In this document: piece after piece, positions 48,101 to 59,500 of the stretch | Layout: every line of letters starts with the position of its first letter | Position numbering within the stretch: position 1 is the stretch's first letter | Origin: Cyclospora cayetanensis | Taxonomy: Eukaryota; Apicomplexa; Conoidasida; Eucoccidiorida; Eimeriidae | Length of the DNA stretch: 64,000 bases | NCBI RefSeq assembly: GCF_002999335.1 | Contig: NW_020312038.1 | Coordinates: 84,507-148,506, forward strand | Direction: 5' to 3' | The notes under the pieces: model-generated | The model's database searches: none | What the model saw: only the letters and a program-made list of their open reading frames with translations | Told to the model about the DNA's origin: nothing | Program-made: the position numbers and the translations under genes

Positions 48101-50370
48101 GCGTTTTTGTACACTGGCTACCCATATGATTGGCAAAGCTTATGCACTCAGCTGTTGTAGCTCCCTCGAACGGCATATGTGTGCCTCGAGATGCCCTTTG
48201 CTCGACTCTAGCCTTACACAGGGTCACTCGATGGGACTATTAACACTAGGGAATGGATTGGCGCTACACGATTAATCGCATCTAGCTATAGCCTCGGAGG
48301 AAGGCTGCGACAAAACAGGAATTATATGGGGGAACTCGCGCGCAACTTACGTGTTTTGATAGATCTGCAGAAACTCTAGTAGCCATCTGTTGGGCCTTCT
48401 ATGCTAGATTTCTACAGGTCTCTTTTCGTTAATCAATTCTATTTAAAGCCTTAAGCTTATTGCGAATGAGGCTAGCCACGGCAAGGATGATCGTGGTCTG
48501 TTGTTCTGCAGGTGGCGGGGATTATCTGGTCGTCACACGCATCCTGAGTAATCTCATGGGGATCTTACTGGCGCTTATAATATCACATTTGCCGCCGTCA
48601 GCGAGCGCTGCCAAATGCTCATGTAATGAGTACTCCCAAATTATGCACAGCTGCACAAGGGAGGTTAGCAACTTGGTGTACTCCTTCCTCTACGTATGCG
48701 GCGCCTCAAGAGATGAGCCCTTTCCCGCTTTGCTTGCTGAAGATAAGACTAAGGGCTCTGATTCGGAGTTACGCAGGTGCTTAAAGGCAGAACTGCAGGC
48801 TTTTCTCCAGGGTCCACAGCAGCGTTACTCCATTTTGTTAGCTTACTGTTGAGCCTAGTCCTCAAGTCGGGTGGAACAGGTGGCCACGACTTTTACTTAA
48901 AGCGTTTAATGCAAGAAAGTCTTGGCGCATGCGCAGCAGTCTGTTGTACTTTGGCCCGCCGTAGAATGTAGTACCATCCGCTAGGCAAACATACTTGTGC
49001 ATATTGAATATTGCGCCTGGTTGTTGGTGGAATTTGCGTGCGCATCAAATGTGCTACAGAGATTCTAAAACGCTTTCGCAAGAGTATGACGGTAGTGTTA
49101 CTTCGTGCGTGTGCTGCACTGCGGTCTTTATGTACAGTGAGCACGAGAAGGTCGGCGCGGTGGCTAAGTGTCTGGAGTCTGAAGTGAATGAGATGCTGAG
49201 CTCTGCCTCACGGCTTTTGAAGGAAGGCAGACACGTTCCCCTTCTAAAGATGTGGCAGATGGATCCGAGCATTGCTAGAGTCCATGTGGCCGTCCAATCC
49301 ATAGTACTTGAGTCCCAAGCTGCAGCGCAACTTGTCTCAGACATGCTCGACGACCTCATGGAAACTACACAGACTAGAGCGGTAGAACCAAAAGAGCTGG
49401 AATCCATGCAATTGGCGAGCTTACCGTCAAAAGTTGAGTCACCTGATGGTACATTTTCATATACAAGGAGCTGGAGCCTGCCCTTAATGCAGCGCGGCAA
49501 TTGCTTGGCAGTTCAGCAGCTGTTTGGGGCTACCCAGGGTACGTTTTCTTCTTTTGTTTATGTACAAGTTAGGACACAGTTTGCCTGTCCTCTACGGCGA
49601 GCCTCCCTCTTTTTCTGTTTTTATAGTGAGTCATTGGCTGACTCTTTTGTTCTGCGTGGCCTTGCAGGCAAAGAATTGAAAGAAGCCCTGCGCGCCACGT
49701 GTGACTCGCTGAGGACCCTGGCTGCAGCTTGTAGTGCGCAGCTCTGCTCGGCTTACCCTTCATTTGAGGGCAAACTGATGTCCTTCCAGGGAGGTTACGC
49801 CCGGCAGAGCGACAGCCTCGGTGGCCCTGAAAATGTCAGTTGCATTCGTAGTCCCTCAGCAGTGGCGATCATGCTTTGAGAAACGTTGGGGTTGGTTAGT
49901 TTAAATAGAGAAGCGTCAACAAGAGCAGACGTATCCTTGATCATGGGATACTGCTTCAATCCATCTAGACGGCGCGGTCTCTCTTCTACTGCACCTGTAC
50001 CTGTTGGCTGCGTGTTGCATTGCTAGTCAGGCATTTGACGTTATTCAAGTGAACATTGCTGCTCACCCACAGGCTGATGGATTTTTTGTGTCTGTCCAAA
50101 TTGCAGGCTTATGAGAGCTGTCTGATGGCGGTGGACAACAATGCACATCAGGTGACAGTCGCGCTGGTAGCGTGTCTGGGGGAACACTGCACTGCTCACC
50201 CTGACAGCCTGGCTTCTCGGACGGCCTCAGCTTTTGTGATTATGCGATTGATGTATCATCTGCAAAGCATCAAATCAAGCCTCAATGCGGTTCATGAAGC
50301 AGCGATTAAAGGACCCCAGGGAACTAGGTGCCAACACTTTGCACTGCATCATGTGCGTACGCAGAAGTAG
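45123..50370 (+). CDS. Large FUSC/ALMT-like membrane protein
   Basis: The start is the first in-frame ATG (45123), in a good context (ACCATGG). Exons: 45123-46243, 46355-47424, 47689-48072, 48512 to about 48775, about 49140-49536, about 49667-49800 and about 50107-50330. A first helix cluster (RMALGGALIMALTMCDI, YIGPFLFFVVGTLAPPM, VILLLSGLFCILVACAVAT) is followed by a large soluble region. A second cluster follows (WYAVKLVIPLICIYILGIYC, VPWFLLGYLTVLQTTYSG, TVHRGLNRTIGILLGAFCGW, TRILSNLMGILLALIISHLP). The second cluster, with its HRGLNRTIGILLGA motif, resembles the fusaric-acid-resistance/aromatic-acid exporter (FUSC) and plant aluminium-activated malate transporter fold. A likely role is organic-anion export or channel activity; that is inference. 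The C-terminal part is mostly helical and soluble. Borders after 48.7 kb are approximate. Confidence 0.55.
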
Positions 50371-52011
50371 GCCAGTGCATTGCACACTGGTAATCGAGCA
50401 TCTCACAGAGTCTCAGCATATTTCGTTGTTCGCGATGATATGCCACCTACAGGGTGCCGATTTATGATTACTGGGGCTTGCGCATCCCCGGTCGAGAGAT
50501 CGGGCCGCATCACGTGCGCAGCCACAAGTTGATGTTTTATGCGTGGCCTTACATTGTCTGTGTGCCTGGGTTAAAGTACACAGGCTTACCTGTGTGGTAA
50601 GCCGTAGTAAACTGCACCACCATCGTTACTTGCCAACGGAAGGCTGCACCAGATATGATATATGCATTGATGCTTGAAGTGGACCACGGCTTTTTTCCGG
50701 GTTTTCCACAGATTCATTGACGTCTTTTCGCAGCTTCAGTGTTCACGTTCACATTACCACAGGTCGTGACCTGTATTCGCTTCTAGAGGAGCAATACACA
50801 CTCCAAAAACGAGCGTGCCATCTTCTACATAATTTTAAAAGCAAAAACTTTGCATTGGCATCTCACTGTCCGAATAACTATCCACAAGCCTGACTAAGAT
50901 TTGTGCAGGACTAATATCTGTCTTGTATGATCAGTGGCACAAACCGTGTCCATAGCCTTCCCCCCTTTGAAGAAGGGCCTCAACCTAGAAGTGGGCACCA
51001 CGCGTATTGACATGTCTATTTCTGTCCCTCTCGAGAAGCCAATGATGTTTTGTGGTAATTCATGATGAAGCAGCAGCAAGAGGCAAGTGAATAAAGCACA
51101 GCTGACGAAAAAAACACTGCTGGGCCAGCAGGGGACGTTGAGCCCAAACAGTGCATCACACTTTGGCGTTTAGCCGAGCTTGTGGAGCAGTTTACTCGCC
51201 GTTTACCCTTGAGAACTTCGAGTGGTCTAAAAGTAGCGTTCTGGCTTCGGTGTGATGGAATGTAATAAGATTTGGCGTTGTCCGTCCTATTTTGCACGTG
51301 CCGTTATTCATACTGGGTCAAATGGATTGGGAGACATCTGAGCCCTGATCCATCACCACTAGCAAGCCCCTTTCCACAAAAACACAAAATCGTTTGGCAA
51401 ATGGATATTGTGCAGCGTTTGTCTACAGCGACTGCATTAACCCTTCCGGAAGAAGTCGGGTGCCAGCGGTTTGAACGTTACTTGTTACTCGCTACCAGTT
51501 TATAGCTGATGCCCCCCAATTTCAACCCAAGAAGTAGCGGAAATCTCTTACTTCGCTCCTGAGCACAAGAATGTCACTATTACAAAATGTGGTTAGCATT
51601 TGCCTTCAAGCTGTATCTGCTCTGTTGCGTAGGCTTTCAAGAACTGGCAAAGATGCATCTGCATGAATCAAGATACAGCTATAAAATTATGGTAGATGTG
51701 CAGCTCAGTCTCGGAGCTGCAGAGTCTTGCAGTCCACCTTCTGAAATCGTTTCTTGACCGGTGCGAACTGAGCCAACAGGAAATCAACTTGCACTGAGTT
51801 ACACTCTGTGCCGCGTATGGTTCATTCAGGAAGGAAAAAAGAAGCCTGCAGGAAGCAAGTCACTCCTTTTGTACAAAAAAATGTCTTCCGAGTAGTGTCA
51901 ACATCCCCTCCTGGTCCCCTAGAGAAGCCGTGGGACCATTTATTGTTGGTAGCTGCTATCATAGCTCACTTAAACTCCGGAGGCAGGCCAACAGTCCAGT
52001 ATCCTGCAGAC
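50371..52011. other. Stretch without a recognised gene
   Basis: About 1.6 kb between the FUSC-like gene and the stop of the MMTAG2-like gene. The gene ends converge here. Only short frames on either strand, with no domain or exon chain seen. Confidence 0.55.
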
Positions 52012-54034
52012 TCATAGTTCGCGCTTCACGCGAGGCACCTCAGCGTCACTTCTAGCTTTCGCAGCAGTGTCGTTGTCTCTGGGTTGAGTCGACCCCATGT
52101 TTCTCTTCCTGTCTTCTTCAACGAGCTCCTTCTTGATGCCCCTTCCCTCCCCAGGTGCTCGACAAGCTTCCCTCTCATCACGTGATGCGCGCTCTATGCT
52201 GCCCCTTAACTGCTCCGCACCTTCTATGACCACTCCACTTCTTCTGCTTCTCAACCTGCAATTCTCGATCTCCTGTGTTTTCTGCTCCGTGCGGTGCGTG
52301 CCTCGATGATCCCTTGAATCGCGTCTCCTGTGATCTCGCTCTGCGTCTCTGGAATCCCTTACATGTCTCCTGCTACTCTCCAGTTGGAAGTACCCGCTCC
52401 TGTAGTAACTTTCTCTTGCCTTCCTCTCGGAATCAACAGGCCGCGAACGGTGCCTGGTTTTACGGCTACCTCTCTCTGCGGAGTACGACCGGCCACGCTT
52501 CCTTGAGCCTTCCTCCAGTTGCTCTTTGCGTGCTTCTCTTTGCCTAGACTCGCCTCCAGGCAGTCTTGTGTCTGATCCCCCTCTGGCCTCAAAAGGAGAT
52601 CTCCTGAGCTTCACAGCTACACGGGAGGCATCGACGCCACACGACCTGTAAAGGCTGCGGTCAGTATAGGGGCTCCGACTGCGTCCGTAGTGCTGTCTTG
52701 TGTGTTTGCCACTTCTCTCATGCTGCCTTCGGTCCACGCTACTGCTGTTGCGTACTGGGGGGGAGGGCTCACGTGAAGAGCGCGAATCGCTGCGGCGCTC
52801 CTTCTTCAGTAACCGCAAAAGCCGAGCCTCTCGCTTCTGTTCTTTTCTTTTCAGCTTTTTCAACTTCCTGAGCATAAGAAAAATGCCAGGTCCACGTCGT
52901 ACCCCCAAGCCTCTCTTCACAGCGATACATGGTCCGATGTTATACATGTACTGATTGTTGGTCCCACAGCTCTAAAATGCAGTTCGTATACCGTGCACTG
53001 TGGGGATTTTGGTTCGTGAAGTATTCAAACAACACCTCGATTTTACCCATCTCTCTATCCCAACTAGACCATGACCGCAATAATGGCACCACCTGCGTAT
53101 ATGCACGGGTAAAGGTTTCGTACTTTTGTTCCTTCTTCAGTTTCTTCAGAGCCTTCTCTGCCGCAGGGCCAGCCTCTGGCGCTGCAGTCGGCCTTGGTGC
53201 TTCTTCTTCAAGAGCCTCCCCCGCCAGCAAATGCCGAGGCCTCCGGCCCCTGCAAAGAAAAGTAACAGGGGTAAGGCTCGTGAAACCAAAAGCAACCGTT
53301 AGGCGTAGTGCATGACACAATGGCGTGTATAGCGCTTACAGAGCCTCCTCTAGTAGTTGCTGCTCGAACCGCTTCACCCTTTGCAACTCATCTTCTGCTG
53401 CGTCCGTCTGGCCGGCGGGCTCCTTCTTCTTTGTCCACCAGTCAAACTTTTCAAACTTCCCCCTGGTGCAAATCCCCACCTTGGCGCTCGCACCTGCAGA
53501 AGCGCCGCAGCAGTTCAGGCGTGGGAATGGCCAGAGCAATTAGCAGCAAGCTACCTTGCCTAATTAGAGAATGCAAACGCATACTTTAGTAGGCAAAACG
53601 TTACCTCATAGACCGATTTCACGACTGGGAGCACCAGGAATGCTGCTTTGTGTACAAAATGCAGCCACAGCGATGCATTATCGTTCAAATGCGTCCAATT
53701 CAACAAGCCACGGCATAATCGCTCTTGATTATGAGGTGCCTATGATACGCTGCCCTTCAATACATCCAAGCAGACGTTTAGGTACAGCAGCTAGAGCTAG
53801 CCAAGTGCATCTATACTTTCTGGAGGGAGCAATATCGGTGCCCCCGCGCATGCGGTATGTTTCCGAAAAGTCCGCTGTAGCCGAGAACTTTCTGGGGGTG
53901 CCAAGTGTAAGTCTCTTACCGAGGTAATAGTCTCGCTCTGCATTTGACTGGGACTTTAAGGATTCCCAGTTGAAGTCCTCCCAGCCACCACGCACTCCCT
54001 CGCGCGGGGGGCTCTGCTTGATATATACCGCCAT
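52012..54034 (-). CDS. MMTAG2-like (multiple myeloma tumor-associated protein 2) nuclear protein
   Basis: Four exons join cleanly to 416 residues: 54034-53920, 53493-53340, 53249-53124 and 52867-52012. The N-terminus carries the family signature: PPREGVRGGWEDFNWESLK, AERDYYLGKRL with the splice inside YYLG, then ASAKVGICTRGKFEKFDWW and QRVKRFEQQLLEEALGRR. This matches the kinase-phosphorylation-protein domain of human MMTAG2 (GGVRGG..FNWE, YLG, ..W, EEEL..ALG). After a Lys-rich segment (KALKKLKKEQKKLKKLKRKE) the last exon encodes about 285 residues rich in Arg, Ser, Asp and Glu (RSRSPYTDRS, DHRRRDSRDHRGTHRTEQ) and ends PRVKREL. Such tails are typical of nuclear RNA-processing proteins. The molecular function of the family is not well known. 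Confidence 0.8.
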
Positions 54035-56593
54035 ATTTCAAAGCTTGGTACCTTTGTTCAGCAATCGTATAAGAAGCAATCATACAGAGGGCGAAAATAC
54101 CAGCAAAAAACAATCATACCTCCGGCAGTGCCAGGGCATCATCAACGAATAACCTAATAGGCAGAGGTCAGCGATGTCGATATCAAGGCTGTTATACAGC
54201 CTAGTGCTCCTTATAGGATGTAAAGAATTTCAAAAGGCAATTTCTCCATCACTGAAGGAGATCATCAGCATGCAGTTATGCATGCAGCCAGAGTACGGGT
54301 ACCACAGCGAATGAACTCGAGTGCCAGAAATACTTTCTATTTTCTAGAAAATACATCATAGCATGTTCTAAAACTTTGAAAGTGATCTATTGTTCCCGGT
54401 GTTAATAGGAGTTGCATGGAGACAAACCAATGTGCCCACTTGGTGTAGGTCATTTTGTGACATCAGTCGAAAGCTACTGAAATCATACTGAGCTTTCATT
54501 TTAGAAATGTGTCTCTACCATACAACTTTTCCAGCTTAAAAGTCTTAAATGGGTCATCAAGGTAACCAAGCTAATTGCTGTATACGATGTACGCTCAATC
54601 GTTTCGCGGCAATGAGAGATTATATGGACTCGCTTAAAACAGCCCTTTGTAGGACGCGGACTATGAATTTGTACTGTGACATCTCCCAATCATATTTACA
54701 CCGAAGTAAGCTGCTATCTTTGCCTTGTTTGCTTACTTCGGTCAACCATCGGCTTGTTATAAGCCACACATGATTTTAGAACAGGTTGATGTGTTAAGCT
54801 AGGCAAAATTCAGTCGTCCTTTTGCACATATGCGAATGAAATCACTTCAAACCTGCTTGTTTGCTCTTTAAGTGCATTCTAGAGCCAAATAAAGTGGCCA
54901 CTCGTCGTTCGAGTGCTACAGTAACATGCATTTTTTCGTTATTGGCATGCTTTATCTAGCCTCTCCATTACAGCAGCACACGTGGAGGTAGGATGCCAGC
55001 ATGAAGAAAGGGACCTGGAAATAGGATGTCTTTGCGTCTGCATGGCTGTCATCACAAGACTGAACAAAGCAATGGCAGGTAACTACGGACGCGTTCTGCC
55101 GGCGGCAGCTTTTCGTACATCTCTGGAGCTCTGAGCAGACTTGGACACCTGGCTGGCATGGATACTGCAGAGCATATGCTTATGGATTGAAAGCATGCTG
55201 TTTCTTTCGTAGACTTGATGCAGCTACAAGGCTGAGGAAAAAGTTTAGTGGGCAACGCTGCACTGTGGTACTTTCCAGCACACTACCTGTATTTCATGAC
55301 AATTATCAAAAAACGGGTTTTTAATTTTGCTGTTCCTTGACCCTATTTATTCCATAATGGTGTTCTCATTACCATAAGAATCAATGTTGTGTGCCTGCGC
55401 ACTAGTGGGTGTGTACAGCTAGCTGTGAGTGCGCTCGGCGTGCTGGGAGGGTGCAGCCATGTGCACCCCAGATTTCCCTCCCCCTCGTTCCTAAATCCTG
55501 AGAGGTTACGGGGTAAAGAGATAGGCTCTTTTAAAGCACAGTGAATAAACTCGTATTATGCTTTGTATTAGGTTCGGGGATTTGTGTGATGTCTCCTACT
55601 AGAGAACCCAAGTGGAGCCTTTGGGATCGAGTTCACACACGCTCAGCTCACCTGTCTGGTGGCGATGGTAAATTCGTCACACCTCGTAATGCCCATAAAG
55701 CTGGTAATTTAACAAGAACAGTTTAAGTATACTTTCCTGACGTTTATGACGAGCCTGCAGTAACAGTGACCCACCTACTGTGTGGCATTGTTTCCATTGA
55801 GGCAGTCACTTTTGAGTTGACGCAGTCTTATGGGCTTTCAGAAACTTTAGATTCTACCAAGAATCCTACTCAGAGTGGACTGCCATGCGGGGACCATTAA
55901 GGGGTGTGTCATCATCAGAAGGCTAGAAGACCCTCAGAGGCATGCCTTTAGTTACCAACCCCTAAAGATTCTGTAACACGCCTTTCTATATTATTTGTGA
56001 CTACCAAACAACTGGATATCCTTGCGAAATCATTCTTTAGAGAATGGAATGTATCGTTATTAGAATTTAACTGACACAATGAAGTAGGAACATATGGGGA
56101 AGCTCAGCACTAAGCTCAAGGCCGAACAATGCACCGCCACCAGTTCCTCCAAAGGCACGAAATATTTGCCTGTATGCATTCAAAATTCGGATTTCCTTGT
56201 TCACCTGCTACACGAATCTTTGGAAGGCACCAATATTGAAACAGAACCAGTCATGGCCCGGTCGGCAGATCACTCCACCCACATTTCGCACGGGAAGCTG
56301 AAACAGTGCATAAGCTTCCTGTACTTTCCCTGCATGCTATTCCCAGACTTACACTAGTGATTTTGAAACCAAGTAAAGATCTGGAAATGTTGCATGGCGG
56401 CATGGCTACAGGGTTTTGGTCCAGCCGAGGTAGTCCGTGCATATAGCAGCCTCAACCCGAACCTTATATAGTCCAGCCGGCTGTAAGCAGATGAGCACAC
56501 GATATCGTGTGTTAAAGTATCCAGGCTCACCTTTTATGCCTTTGACAACTGCACGCTTAGCACAGATCGCTCATCACTATGCAATAGACCCTC
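54035..56593. other. Intergenic region between the MMTAG2-like gene and the pump
   Basis: About 2.6 kb with no gene recognised. It holds the reverse copy of the dispersed repeat (55381-55496) and should carry the MMTAG2-like promoter and the 3' end of the calcium-pump fusion. Confidence 0.6.
55381..55496 (-). repeat. Dispersed repeat, copy 2 (reverse)
   Basis: On the minus strand it reads GAGGGGGAGGGAAATC, then GGCTGCACCCTCC, then ACTAGTGCGCAGGCACACAA and CATTGA, the same box order as the other copies. Confidence 0.6.
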
Positions 56594-59500
56594 TCAGGCA
56601 GATGCCTGAACCGGGAGAAATCCATCAGTTACTGCGGTAGCGCTCGCCGCATGATGTGAGCGCCCTCTGCGGGCTTTCATACGGCTAATCGTCAACTCTT
56701 TCGCCCTTCGCGCATACTTTTTAGCAACTGCCAGCGTGCTGATCATGCAGCGATCGTTCATCCGAGATGGCGATCGGCCACGAAGACCTAATGCGAGTGG
56801 AGCGCTCCCTGAAATTCCTTCCTCCCTCATTCCAAACTCTGGAAAGACGCGAGTAATTTGTGGGAAGCATTGAGGTATTCGGGAAAATAAGAGTCCGACG
56901 AATCCGATCATGATGCTCAAAAGCCATTGCTGGTAGGTGAGACCCTGAGAAAAAGAATACATCGTCTCCACACTCAACAAAAAGTGGGCAAGGGCCAACA
57001 CGTGTAGATAAGCACAGCATGCATTATTCAGGGAATTGCATTGGGGTGGCTGACCTCGAAGTGGCAACCGATCATTGAGCCTCCGTATTCAACCATCAAA
57101 ATCTGTGAGAAGAGAATGAACAACCAAATAGAGAATCCCATTGGATTGCCTGTCATCTTGACAAAAAGTCGCGGTAATGACACTTTCTGTGTGAAATCCT
57201 CTTCCACATCCCTTGCGTTGACCATGTTGAACAACTGCATGAGTACGAAGGTATTGAAAACAAATGTCAGGTGACGCGATGGTCCAAATACGCCGACCCA
57301 GCGATCCTCGTAGTCCTCTTCAGTAGAAAAAAGCTTGTATTTCCTGCCGGAACGCATCAAGGTTCCCTGACCTGTACACGCACATTGGCACAGAAGGATA
57401 TGAAGGAGCGCTTTCCTGGCTCATCACATTTACGCCGTTTGATATGCTCATTTAATTCCTTCATCGAACCTGCTATCTGGATTCCATGGGATCTGTTGGG
57501 TAGCTGGACATACCTGTCAGCGGATCGCAGTCTGAAAATTCGCAGAAGTCATTTTGTGACCGATCTGCTGGCAGGAGGTACCCCCACTGGCTTTCAGGAA
57601 GAAAGGAATCCCCAAAAAATATCAGTGCGATCATGATGACCAGCTGATACAGTGCAGAAGTGGTAATCGTAAGCGCCATTGACCTCGAGATGAGAGACTG
57701 GTGCCGGTGATGGGGCTTCTCCTTCAACAGGTCGGGCGTAGGCAGCTCCGTCGCAAGCGCTAGCGACGCAAAACTGTCCATGATAAGGTTCACCCAAAGC
57801 ATCTGCACAGCCGTCAGCGGCGAGTCGCGCAAAATGGCCGCGCACAGTATGGTCGTAATCACAGCCACGACGTTGACTGTGAGCTGGAACTGCAGAAAAC
57901 GCCGGATGTTGCTGTAGACATTTCTCCCCCACTTTACCGCTTGAACTATGCACTGAAAATTATCATCCAGCATTACAATGTCTGCGGCTTGTTTTGCCAC
58001 CTCCTTGCCAGTAATTCCCATGGCGAGGCCCACGTCTGCTTTTTTTAGTGCAGGCGCGTCATTCGTTCCGTCGCCCGTAACGGCAACCACCTGGCCAAGC
58101 TGCTTCAGTGCGGTAACCAGAACGTACTTGTCCGACGGTTGGGATCTTGCGAGGACTTGAAGTCGCCCCCAGATCCTCTCAAATGCCTCTATATCCGCTA
58201 TAACGTCAACACGAAGATTTTTCCCTTCTAGCTCCGCTGTCTTTGCATCAGTTGCGCAGCCGCACATGGCCGTTCTGCAAGTCTGGCAGATCACGCCTCC
58301 CACCAGTTTCGTGAAGTCCGGCCCAAGCATTGCCAGGTCTCCTCTCTCTTCGCTAAAAATATTGCACTTTTTTGCGATGGCTTTCGCCGTTATGATATTG
58401 TCACCTGTCACCATTCGAACGTTAATCCCCGCCTGGTGGCAGCGCATTACGGCTTCGGGCACTTCGTCTCTCACAGGATCTTGTATTCCAAAAATGCCAA
58501 GGCAAATCAGGTTCTGCTCGGCTTTCAAAAACATTTGGTTTGGTGCAGGTTGTTTGTCCCTCCACTCAGGCAACTCATCCATATTGAAATCTCTGTACGC
58601 TATGCAAATTGTTCGCAGTGCGTCACGTGCCATCCCGTCAATGACTCGCTTCTCGATTTCCGACTTTTGATCTGCTCGAAGCTGCTGAACATCTCCGCTG
58701 GTACTCACTAAAAAACTGCATAGCTGGAGCACCCTTTCAGCCGCGCCTTTGACATAGACTCGCACATAAGGCTCGTCCAGTCCATTCTGGTACACGATTG
58801 TGGTCATGATTTTGCGATCACTAGAAAACTCTTCTCTGTGGACGATGAGGGAGTCTGACCCTTTTGTTGCCCGAATTTCTGCGTAATCTGCCCCGCAGAT
58901 GAAATCGTTGTACTCCAGGAGGGCGCATTCAGTTGCAGATCCCACGTACTTCACGGTGTACCGGGTGGTGGGCTGACCATCACTAAGCGCCATCATCTCC
59001 ATCTTTTCAAGGAAAGCTGTCGAGTTTAGGGAAATGCTTTCGGTAATCAAGCGCCACCTTTCTGTTCGCTCATTGAACCCCGGTGCGCCGTTGGCGTCTG
59101 GGCTGGCGAAAGAGGCTGAAGGGACTTGAACTACCTCCGTTCCATTCCAAAACGCAACGGCACTCATCTGGTTCCTCGTGAGCGTGCCAGTCTTATCCGA
59201 GCATACTTCGTTGGCAGATCCCATGGTCTCGCATGCCCCAAGACGGCGGACGTAGTTTTGATCGGCCAGCATTTGCCCTATTGAGTAGGCCAGAGAGATC
59301 GTGACGGCTAGCGGCAGGCCCTCGGGCACCGCCACGACGAGGACAGTGATGGCCGTTACGAAAAAGTGAACGTGGCTACCAACGATTGACGCCAAAAGAG
59401 GCCGCTGGTCTGACTCAGTGAGAGCATATATCACCCAGTATTCCAAGACAAGAACGCAAAAGGCAACGATAGAACAAAGGAGCCCGAAATTGCCGATGTC

